From Rhodobacter sp. (GTDB lineage: Bacteria > Pseudomonadota > Alphaproteobacteria > Rhodobacterales > Rhodobacteraceae): a stretch of DNA of 64,000 nt. Position numbers and translations under genes: made by a program. Location: NCBI GenBank assembly GCA_027490955.1, contig JAIXXB010000003.1, positions 1 through 64,000 of the forward strand, in the 5' to 3' direction. This document shows, piece after piece, positions 19,645 to 29,916 of the stretch. Positions within the stretch are counted from its first letter, which is position 1, and every line of letters starts with the position of its first letter. Under the pieces are notes generated by a model. It made no database searches, had not been told where the DNA came from, and saw only the letters and a program-made list of their open reading frames with translations.

Positions 19645-20727
19645 TCAATGGCGCATTTCGTGGCGCAAAATCGCGGCCTCGGCGGCGCTGACATTGCGGC
19701 GGGCGTAATCGCCATAGGCATGGGGGTTTTGCGCGATTTCAGGCAAAATCTGCAAAAGCCCTGCGCGCTGATCCTCGGCCACTGTATCAAGGGCTGTGTT
19801 GGATGGATGAAAGCTTTCTGTTTCCAGCCCATTGGCCCAAACGATATTGTGCTGCGGCAACAAGATATGCACATAAGTGACTTCGCGCGCGGTATGATCG
19901 ACCATGATCGTGCGGTCATTGACCAAATCTTGCGCCGCCACCAGCACCTCTGGCGTGTTGAACAGCGCCAATGCCGCCTGCCCTTTGATCAACATGCGAT
20001 GCTGGGGCGAGACGAGCAATTCTTGATCGGGGCGGCCAAAGCCCAGCGCGCCCGTGGCGAAACGGATTGGGCGCAGATGCGGCATCACATGCAAACGCGC
20101 ACCACTCATGCGGCGGTGACCGCGCCACAGAATTTCTTGCGGGCCATTGTCGCGGGTCAAGATATGATCGCCCACGTTCAAATCGGCAATGGCGCGCGGG
20201 CCTGTTTCGGTGGCGATCAGCGTATCGGGGGTAAAGCAAATCACCCCGCCCGCCACTTCGGCACCCGCACCCGAATGGGTCAAATCCAGCGCGGCGCGCA
20301 CCACCCACAGATCTTGGTCAGACGGGGGCATCGCGCCCAAAACCATCAGCAATTTCGCGCCTGTATCTGGCACGGGTATAAGGGTCAGGGAATAGCTATG
20401 CAGCCCATCGGTGACGATGAAAGATTGCTCTGGCGTCTCGTGCGCCTCTTCCTGCGCGTCGTCTTGCAACTGCGCATCGCCCATGCGGCCCGAAATCGCC
20501 GCGCCCACAAGGCGGCGCACAGTGCGCGCGGCGCGTTTGCGCATATCTGCCGCGCCATCAGCCCCCTGCAACACCAACATATCTTGGGGGCGGTCCACAC
20601 GCACCACTGGTCCGCTATATCGCCATGTCGCGCCCACATTCAGCAACGACAGCGGCGCAGAATGCACGCCATCAATTTCGGTTTGTGACCAAGAAATGAC
20701 GAACGTGCCCAAAGAGCCCGTGTTCAT
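19645..20727 (-). CDS. Hint-domain protein (Hedgehog/intein fold)
   Basis: A 360-residue protein of the Hint family that is abundant in Rhodobacteraceae. The Hint domain spans about 165-310: it opens with CFTPDTLIATETGPRAI, continues with DLNVGDHILTRDNG and WRGHRRM, and has SPQHRMLI and WANGLETESFHP later. The start Cys and the PQHRM His are the residues used for autoprocessing in Hint domains. The N-terminal 165 residues have no recognised family and no clear signal peptide. In this family the Hint segment often tags large secreted proteins; here it stands with a short N-terminal part, and its target is unknown. Confidence 0.82.
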   Translation of the reverse strand: MNTGSLGTFVISWSQTEIDGVHSAPLSLLNVGATWRYSGPVVRVDRPQDMLVLQGADGAADMRKRAARTVRRLVGAAISGRMGDAQLQDDAQEEAHETPEQSFIVTDGLHSYSLTLIPVPDTGAKLLMVLGAMPPSDQDLWVVRAALDLTHSGAGAEVAGGVICFTPDTLIATETGPRAIADLNVGDHILTRDNGPQEILWRGHRRMSGARLHVMPHLRPIRFATGALGFGRPDQELLVSPQHRMLIKGQAALALFNTPEVLVAAQDLVNDRTIMVDHTAREVTYVHILLPQHNIVWANGLETESFHPSNTALDTVAEDQRAGLLQILPEIAQNPHAYGDYARRNVSAAEAAILRHEMRH

Positions 20728-20838
20728 TTTGTTTGCCTGCTCGTTTTTATAGTTTCTTATATCGAAACATTAACAAACAGATTGCGGCGGAAATGTGGCA
20801 AACCCATCCCTTAGGCGGAAATTCTTATGCTTTCAGCA

Positions 20839-21852
20839 CTAGAACCGCACCAAAAGGCTAAGCGAGCCGATGGTTTGGCCTTCGCGCTGTTCTTCAAATT
20901 CGGGTGACAGATAGGTCGCGCCCAAAAACACAAAAGAGTTTTCGCCCTGCCAGTTCAGCCCCGCCCGCAGGCGCGCGCGGGTGGGCGAGGCTGTTACGCT
21001 GCCCCCATCGGGCAGCAAAACGCTAGAGGCGACGCGCGCCACATCGCCGCCAACTGTCAGGCTTAGGCCACGGCCCAAAGGCCCTTGCACGGCGCTATAG
21101 CGCTGGCCTGTGTTGACATCGCGCAGCATCAGCCCGTCTTTGGCCAAATTGCCCAAGGTCACATCCACCCCCGCCCGCGCCATGGTTTCAAAGCCAACTT
21201 GCCCTTCGACAAAGGGGCGCAGCGTAAGGCGATTGCCAAGGGGAATCTGGCGGCCCAATTCGGCCGTGCCCGACAGATGGGTGGCATTGGCAAATTGCGC
21301 ATTATAGCTGGGCGCGCCATCGGGCAGGCCAAGGAAATCATGCACAGTGTCTTGAAACGCGCTGAGCCCCGTTTGCGGGCCAATCAGCACCAGATCTGTG
21401 CCAATCGACAACTCGTTTTCGCGCCATTTGGAATGGCTGTGATAGCCAAAGGACATCACCCCCGCATAGCGGCGATCTTGGGCGGCAGGGGCTGCAAGGT
21501 CTTCGGGCGTGACATTTTCGGCGCGAAAGCGGAACTCTAGCACTTGGCCAATGCGATTGGGCAGGCTGCCCGTCCATTCAGGGCCACGCAGGCGCGAGAT
21601 GGTGTAAGAAGACGAATGCCAGCGGTCTTTGCGATCACCGATGTAATCATTGTTGAAAAAGCGGCCCCAGCCGATGGTTTCGCGGGCGGGCTGCTGGATT
21701 GTTTGCTCTGCGGTCTGGTTGGGGCCAGGTGGGCTGATGGCAGGTTGACTGCGGGCTGCATCCTGCGCCCATGCCCCACCACAGGCAACGAAGGTGGCGG
21801 CAAAACTGGCCAAAGCCGCAGTGAAAACATAGCCAAACATACGACGCGCCAT
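20839..21852 (-). CDS. LpxR-type lipid A 3-O-deacylase (DUF2219), outer membrane
   Basis: Predicted outer-membrane beta-barrel that removes 3-O acyl chains from lipid A. The 337-residue product has a signal peptide ending near AWAQ (about residue 30). The family signature FFNNDYIGDRKDRWHSSSY follows at about 65-83, with the Asn/Asp pair and Ser used in the LpxR active site. A later His-containing strand, SFGYHSHSKW, may supply the catalytic His. The protein ends in Phe (SLLVRF), as outer-membrane barrels do. Whether it acts on this organism's own lipid A or is silent cannot be told. Confidence 0.82.
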   Translation of the reverse strand: MARRMFGYVFTAALASFAATFVACGGAWAQDAARSQPAISPPGPNQTAEQTIQQPARETIGWGRFFNNDYIGDRKDRWHSSSYTISRLRGPEWTGSLPNRIGQVLEFRFRAENVTPEDLAAPAAQDRRYAGVMSFGYHSHSKWRENELSIGTDLVLIGPQTGLSAFQDTVHDFLGLPDGAPSYNAQFANATHLSGTAELGRQIPLGNRLTLRPFVEGQVGFETMARAGVDVTLGNLAKDGLMLRDVNTGQRYSAVQGPLGRGLSLTVGGDVARVASSVLLPDGGSVTASPTRARLRAGLNWQGENSFVFLGATYLSPEFEEQREGQTIGSLSLLVRF

Positions 21853-21979
21853 TGACCCAGCCCTTTACTCGAATTGCCACGTGGATGTTTGTGCTGCGCA
21901 GAATCACCCCATGCCACATTGGTGTCACAACCCCAAAGTGCATAAGCGGGCAGAAAAATCGAGTCAAACTTCGCAGCGA

Positions 21980-22990
21980 TTAGGAATTTTTGCCCATCCG
22001 CAAGGCCACGTCCAACATGCGGTTTGAAAAGCCCCATTCATTATCATACCAGCCGAAAACCCGCAAAAGCTGGCCCTGAGGGGTTAGCACCAGATGCGTC
22101 TCGGGCAGGGCCATGATGATGCTTTCGCGCCTTGCGCGCAGGTCAGTGGACACCAGCGCGCGGTCTGTCCAGCCGATCACCCCGCCTGCAGCCTGCAACG
22201 CTGCGTTGACCGATTGCACTGTGGCAGGGCGCGCCAGCAGCACCGCCAAATCTACCGCCGAAACACTGGCCGTGGGCACGCGCACGGCCGCACCAATGAT
22301 ACGGCCTGCAATCTGGGGCAGCACCACATCCAACAACCGCTGGGCAGAGGTGGTGGTTGGCACCATCGACAAGGCCGCCGCGCGCGAGCGGGCAAAATCG
22401 GCCGCAGGCGCATCGACTGTGGGCTGACTGCCTGTGTAGCAGTGAATGGTGGTCATCGTGCCAGCAAAGATGCCGAAACTATCATCCAAAAGCCGCGCCA
22501 ACGGGGCCAGTGCATTCGTGGTGCAAGAGGCGTTCGAGACAATGCTTTGCCCCATCAGCGCCGCGTCATTCGCGCCCAGTACAATCGTGACATCGGCCGT
22601 GTCCGAAGGGCCAGAAATCAGCACGCGCTTTGCCCCCGCCGCAAGGCCGCGGGCTGCGATATCGCGTGCCCCCGCGCGGCCTGTGCATTCCATCACCACG
22701 TCAACGTCCGTCAGGTCTAACTGCGAGATGTCAGAGGTTTGGTGCAAGGGGATGGCGCGCCCATCAATCACCAAGGCGGCAGGATCACTCGCCAGCGCGA
22801 CTGTGCCGCGCCACGGGCCAAAGACGCTATCATATTCAAACAGATAGGCGCAAATCTCGGCCCCCGCGATATCGTTGATCCCGACGATGTCCAGCCCTGA
22901 AAACAGCGTGCCGCCCGCGGCAAGATCGCCCGCATAGGCGCGCAGCACAGATCGCCCTATCCGCCCAAATCCGTTGATAAAGACCCGCAT
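21980..22990 (-). CDS. gap: Glyceraldehyde-3-phosphate dehydrogenase (divergent paralogue)
   Basis: Oxidises glyceraldehyde 3-phosphate to 1,3-bisphosphoglycerate. The 336-residue product starts MRVFINGFGRIGRSVLR (ATG 22990). It has the catalytic Cys156 in SNASCTTN, the following MTTIHCYTGSQPTVD, and the C-terminal YDNEWGFSNRMLD. Several positions deviate from housekeeping GAPDH (SGPSDTADVTIV, VPTTTSAQRLLDVVLP). It may therefore be a second, gluconeogenic copy or an erythrose-4-phosphate-active relative. No other Calvin or glycolysis genes are adjacent. Confidence 0.88.
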   Translation of the reverse strand: MRVFINGFGRIGRSVLRAYAGDLAAGGTLFSGLDIVGINDIAGAEICAYLFEYDSVFGPWRGTVALASDPAALVIDGRAIPLHQTSDISQLDLTDVDVVMECTGRAGARDIAARGLAAGAKRVLISGPSDTADVTIVLGANDAALMGQSIVSNASCTTNALAPLARLLDDSFGIFAGTMTTIHCYTGSQPTVDAPAADFARSRAAALSMVPTTTSAQRLLDVVLPQIAGRIIGAAVRVPTASVSAVDLAVLLARPATVQSVNAALQAAGGVIGWTDRALVSTDLRARRESIIMALPETHLVLTPQGQLLRVFGWYDNEWGFSNRMLDVALRMGKNS

Positions 22991-23124
22991 GATCGCCCCC
23001 AATGTGGTTGACGCTGTGGCGCATAACAACCATGCCATCCGCGCCCCCGCAAGGGCGGGGATGCGCTGGACTTATGGGCGGCGATTTTGGCAGGCCATGT
23101 TTGCGCAGGCCAATCGGTGGGGCT

Positions 23125-23871
23125 TTAGGCCAGAGCGCCCGCTTTGGCGTGCAAATGCTCAACCAAGCCTGCATCAAGGTTCAGCCGCGCGGCCAGCATG
23201 GCCAGATAGCCCTTTTCGGCAGGCGCTTCGGGATCGACGACCAAAAGTGAAGCTGCGTAGATTTCGGCAGCCTCCTCTTCGGTATGGGCAAGGGCCGCGA
23301 TGCGGTTCACGTCAAAAGGCGCGTCGATTTCGGCGGCAATCAGGGCCTGCGCCTCATCGCCAAGGCCAAGGTTGGGAAGTTGGCTCATGATGCGGTTGCG
23401 CTCGGCGGTGGTGACGCGGCCATCGGCCTTGGTTGCGGCAACCATCGCTTGGACAAGGCGCAGCGCCAAATCTTCCTGCGCCTCGGCAGAGGCGGGCAGG
23501 AAATTGGGGCTGGGCGGGGCAAGTGCCGCTTGTTGGGCAGGGGCCTCGGCCGTGGCGGATTTGCCTGCCTTCCAATCGCTATAGGCGCGAAAGGCCAGCG
23601 CACCCACCAGTGCCGCGCCGCCCACTTGAACGCCCGTGCCCACCAGTTTGCGCGCATTGCCCGACAGCAAAACGCCCAGCAAGCCGCCTGCAATAGCGCC
23701 TTTGGTCAAGGTGGACTGGCTGTCCCATGCGCCCTTGGCTTGCGAGGCAATGCCGCCCAACCCGCCAGAAAGCCCGCGTGATAGCCCAACACCCGTGCCG
23801 CCAGCGCTGCTGGCGCCTTTCGTCATGTCTTGGACACCTGCCAGCAGGGAATCGATCAAAGATTTGGCCAT
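23125..23871 (-). CDS. TerB-like/DUF533 protein
   Basis: A 248-residue protein. The N-terminal third is Gly/Ser-rich (SSAGGTGVGLSRGLSGGLGG) and includes two short hydrophobic stretches near 57-70 and 80-95 that could be membrane-associated. Residues about 130-245 form a helical TerB-like (DUF533) domain with ATKADGRVTTAERNRIM, which resembles the acidic metal-binding helix pair of TerB, and AERNRIMSQL. The best-known relative is YebE of E. coli, of unknown function. It is monocistronic, and divergent from the beta-helix gene. Confidence 0.8.
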   Translation of the reverse strand: MAKSLIDSLLAGVQDMTKGASSAGGTGVGLSRGLSGGLGGIASQAKGAWDSQSTLTKGAIAGGLLGVLLSGNARKLVGTGVQVGGAALVGALAFRAYSDWKAGKSATAEAPAQQAALAPPSPNFLPASAEAQEDLALRLVQAMVAATKADGRVTTAERNRIMSQLPNLGLGDEAQALIAAEIDAPFDVNRIAALAHTEEEAAEIYAASLLVVDPEAPAEKGYLAMLAARLNLDAGLVEHLHAKAGALA

Positions 23872-24040
23872 TGGGAACGCCTTTCGCGGTTTGCTTTACC
23901 CGCAGATAGGAAGCCGCAGCGTTGCTTTCAAGCGTCGGGCGGCGCGCGCCGTACTGGGGGAAAGTTAATTGCGCTTTGGCAGGTTGCCGAAAGCTGCGCG
24001 CAAAGGCTGCGCCAAGGTCAACAGAGATAAGGGACATGCG

Positions 24041-26326
24041 ATGAACAAGGCAATTACCCAAGGGCTGGTGCTGATGCCGCCTGCGTTTTCGGCAGGGCTG
24101 AACCTGTGGTCGCGCGAAGATGGCCGCGCGGGGCAAGGCAGCTATCTGGGGCAGGCCAATGCCGCCTTTGTGCCCAATGACCAAGATTTTGCAGGCTGCC
24201 TTGAATTGCAAAAAACCTCATCGGTGCAGAAATTGCGCTGTTTTCAACAAATCCCGTTTCAACCCGGCCTTTATTTGCGCGTCACTGCGCGCGTCAAGGC
24301 GATCAGCGGCGCGCTGCCCTCGGTGCGGATTGCGGGCTTTGCGGCAAACAGCGCGGGGGTCAATGTGGCCAGCGCCGTGCAAGTGGGGCCATCGGTGGCG
24401 CTGACCAGTTATGGCGAGGTGAAAACCATCACCGCAATCATCGGGTCGGGCAACCGCCAAGGGGTGGATATGGTCTGGGGCATTGCCCCTGCCTATGGCC
24501 ATCTGGGGCTGGATTTGACGGGGGCATCGGGCGGGGTGGTGCGCATTGATGACATCACCATCGAAGATGTCACGGCGGTTTTCCATGCCGATATGTTCGA
24601 CTGGGTCGATGTGCGCGATTACGGCGCGGTGGGTGATGGGGTGACCAATGATGTTGCCGCATTCGAGGCCGCCGATACCGCGGCGGCGGGCAAAACGGTT
24701 GTCGTCTCGCCCGGCACATATTTTCTGGGCAGTCATATGACCTTTGACAACCCTGTCAGCTTTCAAGGCACAGTGATTATGCCCGCAAATCAGCGCCTTG
24801 CCTGCACGCGCGACTATAATCTGGAAACCTATGCGGCCGCTTTTGGCGGCGAGCAAGAGGGCTTTCGCCGCGCGCTGCAAGCGCTGTTTTTCTTTACCGA
24901 CCATGTCGAGTTGGATTTGAAAGGCCGCCGCGTGGAATTGACCGCACCCATCGACATTGCCGCGCTGACAGGGCTGACCATATTCGAGCAGCGCCGCGTG
25001 ATCAGCAATGGGCAGATCATTGCGGTTGCAGGGCCTGCGTGGAACACAGTCACAGTGACATCGGTTGCAACCTTTAACGCCGCCCAGCCGCTGCAACTGT
25101 CGGGCGTGGCCAATATTGCAGCCGTGCCCGTGGGCGCGCGGATTTCTGGCACAGGCGTGGGGCGAGAGGTATATGTCACCTCGAAAAACATCGCCGCTGG
25201 CACAATCGAGCTGTCGCGCCCCCTGTTTCAAACGGGCACGCGCACGCTGACCTTTTCGCGGTTCCAATATATGCTGGATTTTTCGGGCTTTGCCAAAAAC
25301 TCGAAGTTCGAGCTGAATAACATTGAATTTCTATGCGCCGCGGTGGCCAGTTGCATCAATTTGGCCATTGAAGGTTCGGTATTTCGGCTGACCAATTGCA
25401 CCATCAATCGCCCCAATGACAAAGGCATCACATCTATCGGGCGGGCCTGCCAAGATTTGCACATCGACAACTGTCAGTTCTTTTCCAAGGAAATGGACGA
25501 ACGTTGGCAAGATCGCACCACTTGGGTGTTTAACGCCAATGCCAATGATGTGAAAATCCGCAACAACCGCGTCTCGCGCTTTCGCGGCTTTGGGGTGTTT
25601 GCAGGGGCGGGCGGTGTGTTTATTGGCAATCATTTCTTTGGCGGTGATGGCGAAGCCAATGGCATTCGCGGGCCAGGTTTGGTGTTTACCCTACCCAATT
25701 CGAAAAGCTTTCTGACGGGCAATTACATCGACAATTGCTTTATCGAATTGACCAATGAACATGACCAATCGCCTGCCTTTGCATCCGAATTCACCTTTGG
25801 CGGGCTGACGATTTCCAACAATGTCTTTACGGCCGCATCGGTGGCGCCGTCGATGCGCTTTATCGTGATTACGCCGCGCGGGACGGGCCATTCCATTGCG
25901 GGCATGGTCGTGTCGGGCAATGTGTTTCGCACGCTGGAAGGCCCCATTGACAGGGTCGAGGCGGTAAACACCAGCTTTGCAAGTTTTGCGGTGGGCAGTT
26001 ACCGCAATGTCGTGTTCGAAGGGAACGCCTTTAACGGGGTGAACCAAGTCACCACCAGCCCGCTGATTATTGAACATAACCAAGGGTCGGAATCGGCCAC
26101 TTGGGTGGTGAACGGCGCGGGCTATCTGCCTTTTGACGGGCGCGCGCGCAATGTAACTGCGATGGTCGCCGAAGGGCCGATCACCAATTCAACTGGCAGC
26201 GCGCAATATGCCATGCCCTATGTTTTGGTGGAACAGGGCGCAGGGGGGCAACAGGCGCATCTGAAATGGCCCACGGCGGTCAAAGGGCGGATGCAGGTGA
26301 CCATCCGCTGCGATAACCCGCTATAG
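24041..26326 (+). CDS. Right-handed beta-helix protein with pectate-lyase-superfamily motif
   Basis: A 761-residue protein. After an N-terminal beta-sandwich-like region (about 1-185) comes DVRDYGAVGDGVTNDVAAF (about 191-209), the hallmark of the pectate-lyase superfamily domain (PF12708, GH28-related). The remainder shows the repeating strand-turn pattern of a beta helix, with many Asn-rich turns such as NCTINRPNDKGI and IGNHFFGGDGEANG. No signal peptide is visible, so export by Sec is unlikely. It resembles phage tailspike or polysaccharide-modifying beta helices; the substrate is unknown. ATG 24041 was chosen after the AGAGATAAGGGA leader. Confidence 0.75.
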   Translation: MNKAITQGLVLMPPAFSAGLNLWSREDGRAGQGSYLGQANAAFVPNDQDFAGCLELQKTSSVQKLRCFQQIPFQPGLYLRVTARVKAISGALPSVRIAGFAANSAGVNVASAVQVGPSVALTSYGEVKTITAIIGSGNRQGVDMVWGIAPAYGHLGLDLTGASGGVVRIDDITIEDVTAVFHADMFDWVDVRDYGAVGDGVTNDVAAFEAADTAAAGKTVVVSPGTYFLGSHMTFDNPVSFQGTVIMPANQRLACTRDYNLETYAAAFGGEQEGFRRALQALFFFTDHVELDLKGRRVELTAPIDIAALTGLTIFEQRRVISNGQIIAVAGPAWNTVTVTSVATFNAAQPLQLSGVANIAAVPVGARISGTGVGREVYVTSKNIAAGTIELSRPLFQTGTRTLTFSRFQYMLDFSGFAKNSKFELNNIEFLCAAVASCINLAIEGSVFRLTNCTINRPNDKGITSIGRACQDLHIDNCQFFSKEMDERWQDRTTWVFNANANDVKIRNNRVSRFRGFGVFAGAGGVFIGNHFFGGDGEANGIRGPGLVFTLPNSKSFLTGNYIDNCFIELTNEHDQSPAFASEFTFGGLTISNNVFTAASVAPSMRFIVITPRGTGHSIAGMVVSGNVFRTLEGPIDRVEAVNTSFASFAVGSYRNVVFEGNAFNGVNQVTTSPLIIEHNQGSESATWVVNGAGYLPFDGRARNVTAMVAEGPITNSTGSAQYAMPYVLVEQGAGGQQAHLKWPTAVKGRMQVTIRCDNPL

Positions 26327-26396
26327 GCTGTGCGCGATGACTGCTTGACAGGGGCCTGCCTGCGGATGCTGAATTGCGCCCAAAGGCAGGCTTGTA

Positions 26397-27653
26397 TTGC
26401 AAAAAGCATCGTCGCAATTTACCCCCAAACTGATCTCGCGCCTTGCCGAAGGCTATGGGCTGGATGATCTGCGCGCCGATGCGCTGGCAGGGCTGACAGT
26501 GGCGATTGTGGCGCTGCCCCTGTCGATGGCCATTGCCATTGCCAGCGGGGTCGGGCCAGAGCGCGGGCTATATACGGCCATTGTCGGCGGATTTTTGGTG
26601 TCGATGCTGGGCGGCTCGCGCTATCAGATCGGCGGGCCTGCGGGGGCATTTATTGTTTTGGTGTCGGCCTGTGTGGGGCAAATTGGGCTGGATGGGCTGA
26701 TCTTGGCCACAATGCTGTCGGGTGGGATGTTGGCGCTGCTTGGGGTTTTGCGGGCGGGCACGCTTGTGCGCTATATCCCGCAGGCGGTGACCTTGGGCTT
26801 TAGCGCGGGCATTGCCATGATTATTTTTGTAAGCCAAATCAAAGATTTGGGCGGCATAACCTTGGCGCAGGATGCCCCCGCGGTGGCCGATAAGCTGGCG
26901 CTGCTTTGGGCTGCGCGCGGCACAATTTCGCCCGCCGCGCTGGCCCTTTCTGGGGCGGTGATTGGCGCGATTGTGCTGCTGCGCAGGGTTGCCCCGCGCG
27001 CGCCCAGCCTGCTGATTGCGGTGGCGGCGGCCAGCCTTGCGGCAGCGGCGCTGCACCTGCCCGTGCAGACCATTTATGACCGCTTTGGCGATTTGCCGCG
27101 CACGCCCTTGGCCCCTGCCCTGCCGATGATGTCTGCGGCAGGGCTGGCGGCCGCCCTGCCTTGGGCGCTGCAATTTACCCTGCTGGGGGCAATTGAATCG
27201 CTGTTGTCGGCGATGGTGGCCGATACGATGACATTGCGCCAGCACCGCCCCAATGCCGAACTTATCGCCCAAGGCGTGGCCAATATCGGATCGGCCTTGT
27301 TTGGCGGCTTTTGCGTTACAGGCACGATCGCGCGCACGGCAACCAATGTGCGCGCAGGCGCGCGCAGCCCCGTGGCAGGGATGCTGCACGCGCTGTTTGT
27401 GCTGCTGTTTTTGCTGCTTGCCGCCCCAATTGCAGGTTATATTCCCCTTGCGGCCTTGGCAGGGGTTTTGGCCGTTGTGGCGTGGAACATGGCCGAAAAA
27501 GGCGAAATCTGGCACGTGATGCAGCACAATCGCCCGCAGGCGGCGGTGATTTTGCTGACCTTTCTGGTGGTGGTGCTGCAGGACTTGTCGCTGGGCATTC
27601 TGGCGGGCTGCGCGCTGCAGGTTGTCGTGCATCTTTGGGCCAAAAAGCCCTGA
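26397..27653 (+). CDS. SulP-family anion transporter without STAS domain
   Basis: An inner-membrane transporter of 418 residues, starting at TTG 26397 after AAAGGCAGG. It has the SulP core: DALAGLTVAIVALPLSMAIA near the N-terminus, GGPAGAFIVLV (about 81-91), and the later IESLLSAMVADTM and GGFCVTGTIARTATNV motifs around 288-315. About ten to twelve hydrophobic helices follow in sequence. Family members usually continue with a cytoplasmic STAS domain of about 100 residues; this one stops right after the last helix (VVHLWAKKP). Substrate (sulfate, bicarbonate or an organic anion) is not predictable. Confidence 0.88.
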   Translation: MQKASSQFTPKLISRLAEGYGLDDLRADALAGLTVAIVALPLSMAIAIASGVGPERGLYTAIVGGFLVSMLGGSRYQIGGPAGAFIVLVSACVGQIGLDGLILATMLSGGMLALLGVLRAGTLVRYIPQAVTLGFSAGIAMIIFVSQIKDLGGITLAQDAPAVADKLALLWAARGTISPAALALSGAVIGAIVLLRRVAPRAPSLLIAVAAASLAAAALHLPVQTIYDRFGDLPRTPLAPALPMMSAAGLAAALPWALQFTLLGAIESLLSAMVADTMTLRQHRPNAELIAQGVANIGSALFGGFCVTGTIARTATNVRAGARSPVAGMLHALFVLLFLLLAAPIAGYIPLAALAGVLAVVAWNMAEKGEIWHVMQHNRPQAAVILLTFLVVVLQDLSLGILAGCALQVVVHLWAKKP

Positions 27654-27853
27654 CCCGCACCCATGATCCGCGTCCGTGATTCGCGCCTATTCTGCGCCAG
27701 CACTGCTGCAATGCGGCGCAAACCCCGATCCCCGCACTGGGGTTTTTCCCCCAAATCTTTATTCAGAATTTTCGCCATATTTACAAAGTTAACCTAATTT
27801 TCTGTCAAAATATTTACAATTTAATCCAACAAAAAATAATCTTTAACTTGTGT

Positions 27854-27881
27854 TTTACATTTCTGAAACATCGGCTATACC
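27854..27881 (+). promoter_or_regulatory. Candidate sigma-70 promoter of acs
   Basis: TTTACA at 27854-27859 and TATACC at 27876-27881, 16 bp apart, about 60 bp before the acs start. The upstream 70 bases are unusually AT-rich for this genome, which would fit an UP-type element. Inferred from sequence only. Confidence 0.4.
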
Positions 27882-27943
27882 TAGGCTTGGGAAAAGCTGT
27901 GCCTCACGGCCCGATGGCGCAGTTGTTAGGGGGAATACGATCT

Positions 27944-29908
27944 ATGTCAGGCGACGCAGCCACAAGCAGCCTTTATGCGGCAAGCAAAGAATTCACGGCA
28001 AAGGCCCATGTCACGCCAGAAAGCTATCGGCGCGATTATGCGGCATCCATCACCGACACCGATGGGTTTTGGCGCGCGCAGGGGCAGCGGATTGATTGGA
28101 TTCGCGATTATACGACTGTCAAGAACACCACGTTCAAGCGCGGCGAAGTGTCGATCAAATGGTATGAGGACGGCTCGCTGAACGTCTCGGCCAATTGCAT
28201 TGACCGCCATATGGCCAAACGCGCGGGTCAAACCGCGATTATCTGGGAACCAGATGATCCAAAGACCCCCGCCCAGCACATCACCTATGCCCAGCTTTTA
28301 GAGCAAACCTCGCGCATGGCGAATGTGCTCAAAAGCCACGGCGTGCAAAAAGGCGACCGCGTGGTGATTTATCTGCCGATGATTCCCGAAGCCGCCTATG
28401 CCATGCTGGCCTGCGCGCGTATCGGGGCGATTCATTCGATTGTCTTTGCGGGCTTTTCGCCCGATGCGCTGGCCAACCGCATCAATGATTCCGAAGCAAA
28501 GCTGCTGATCACGGCAGATTTTGCCCCGCGCGGTGGCAAGAAAACCGCGCTGAAGGCGAACGCAGATCAGGCGCTTTTACATTGCAAAGACCATGTGAAA
28601 TGCCTTGTCGTCAAACACACCGGCGATCAAACCACATGGACAGATGGGCGCGATTTTGACGCCCGCGCGGAAATGGCCGCGGCCAAGCCCTATTGCGCCT
28701 ATGTCGAAATGGGCGCTGAGGATCCTTTGTTTATCCTGTACACATCCGGCTCTACGGGCAAGCCGAAGGGCGTTGTGCATACATCGGGTGGCTATCTGGT
28801 TTATGCGTCGATGACGCATCAGATGACCTTTGATTACCATGATGGCGATGTGTTCTGGTGCACCGCCGATGTGGGCTGGGTCACGGGGCATAGCTATATC
28901 ATTTATGGCCCGCTGGCCAATGGCGCGACCACGCTGATGTTTGAAGGCGTGCCAACCTATCCCGATGCTGGGCGGTTCTGGGAGGTTTGCGCCAAGCATC
29001 GGGTCAACCAATTCTACACGGCCCCAACGGCCATTCGCAGCCTGATGGGCCTTGGCCCCGAATGGCCTGCCAAGCATGACCTATCCAGCCTAAAGCTGCT
29101 GGGTTCGGTGGGCGAGCCGATTAACCCCGAAGCGTGGAATTGGTATAACGTGAATGTGGGCCGTGGCCGCTGCCCCATTGTCGACACGTTCTGGCAAACC
29201 GAAACGGGCGGGCATCTGATCACCCCGCTGCCAGGGGCAATTGCGCAAAAACCAGGCTCTGCCACGCTGCCCTTCTTTGGGGTGAAACCTGTCATTCTGG
29301 ATCCAGCCACGGGCAAAGAGCAGACCGCCGTCGAGACGGATGGCGTTTTGTGCATTGCCGATAGCTGGCCGGGACAAATGCGCACGCTTTGGGGCGATCA
29401 TGCCCGTTTTGAAGAGGCGTATTTTGCCCAATACCCCGGATACTATTTCACGGGTGACGGGTGCCGGCGCGATGCAGACGGCTATTACTGGATCACGGGG
29501 CGTGTGGACGATGTGATCAACGTCTCGGGCCACCGCATGGGCACGGCCGAGGTTGAATCGGCATTGGTCGCCCATCCCAAAGTCGCCGAAAGCGCCGTGG
29601 TGGGTTACCCGCACGAGATTAAGGGCCAAGGCATTTATGCCTATGTCACCTTGATGAAGGGCGAAGAGCCGACCGAAGCCCTGCGCAAAGAGCTAGAGGC
29701 ATGGGTGCGCAGCGAAATTGGCCCCATCGCCAAGCCAGACCTTATTCAATGGGCCCCGGGCCTGCCGAAAACCCGTTCGGGCAAAATCATGCGCCGCATC
29801 CTGCGCAAGATTGCCGAGAATGATTTTGGCAGCCTTGGCGATACATCGACACTCGCCGATCCGTCGGTGGTCGAGGATTTGATCAACAACCGCATGAACA
29901 GGGGTTGA
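27944..29908 (+). CDS. acs: Acetyl-CoA synthetase
   Basis: Activates acetate to acetyl-CoA via acetyl-AMP. The 654-residue protein has the adenylate-forming motifs [37 protein letters not shown] and [18 protein letters not shown]. The C-terminal [16 protein letters not shown] contains the lysine (about residue 614) that is acetylated in homologues to switch the enzyme off. The start at 27944 ([11 protein letters not shown]) follows AGGGGG; the ORF upstream of it has no family similarity. The MHS transporter gene downstream may supply its substrate. Confidence 0.96.
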   Translation: MSGDAATSSLYAASKEFTAKAHVTPESYRRDYAASITDTDGFWRAQGQRIDWIRDYTTVKNTTFKRGEVSIKWYEDGSLNVSANCIDRHMAKRAGQTAIIWEPDDPKTPAQHITYAQLLEQTSRMANVLKSHGVQKGDRVVIYLPMIPEAAYAMLACARIGAIHSIVFAGFSPDALANRINDSEAKLLITADFAPRGGKKTALKANADQALLHCKDHVKCLVVKHTGDQTTWTDGRDFDARAEMAAAKPYCAYVEMGAEDPLFILYTSGSTGKPKGVVHTSGGYLVYASMTHQMTFDYHDGDVFWCTADVGWVTGHSYIIYGPLANGATTLMFEGVPTYPDAGRFWEVCAKHRVNQFYTAPTAIRSLMGLGPEWPAKHDLSSLKLLGSVGEPINPEAWNWYNVNVGRGRCPIVDTFWQTETGGHLITPLPGAIAQKPGSATLPFFGVKPVILDPATGKEQTAVETDGVLCIADSWPGQMRTLWGDHARFEEAYFAQYPGYYFTGDGCRRDADGYYWITGRVDDVINVSGHRMGTAEVESALVAHPKVAESAVVGYPHEIKGQGIYAYVTLMKGEEPTEALRKELEAWVRSEIGPIAKPDLIQWAPGLPKTRSGKIMRRILRKIAENDFGSLGDTSTLADPSVVEDLINNRMNRG

Positions 29909-29916
29909 TGTTCTTT

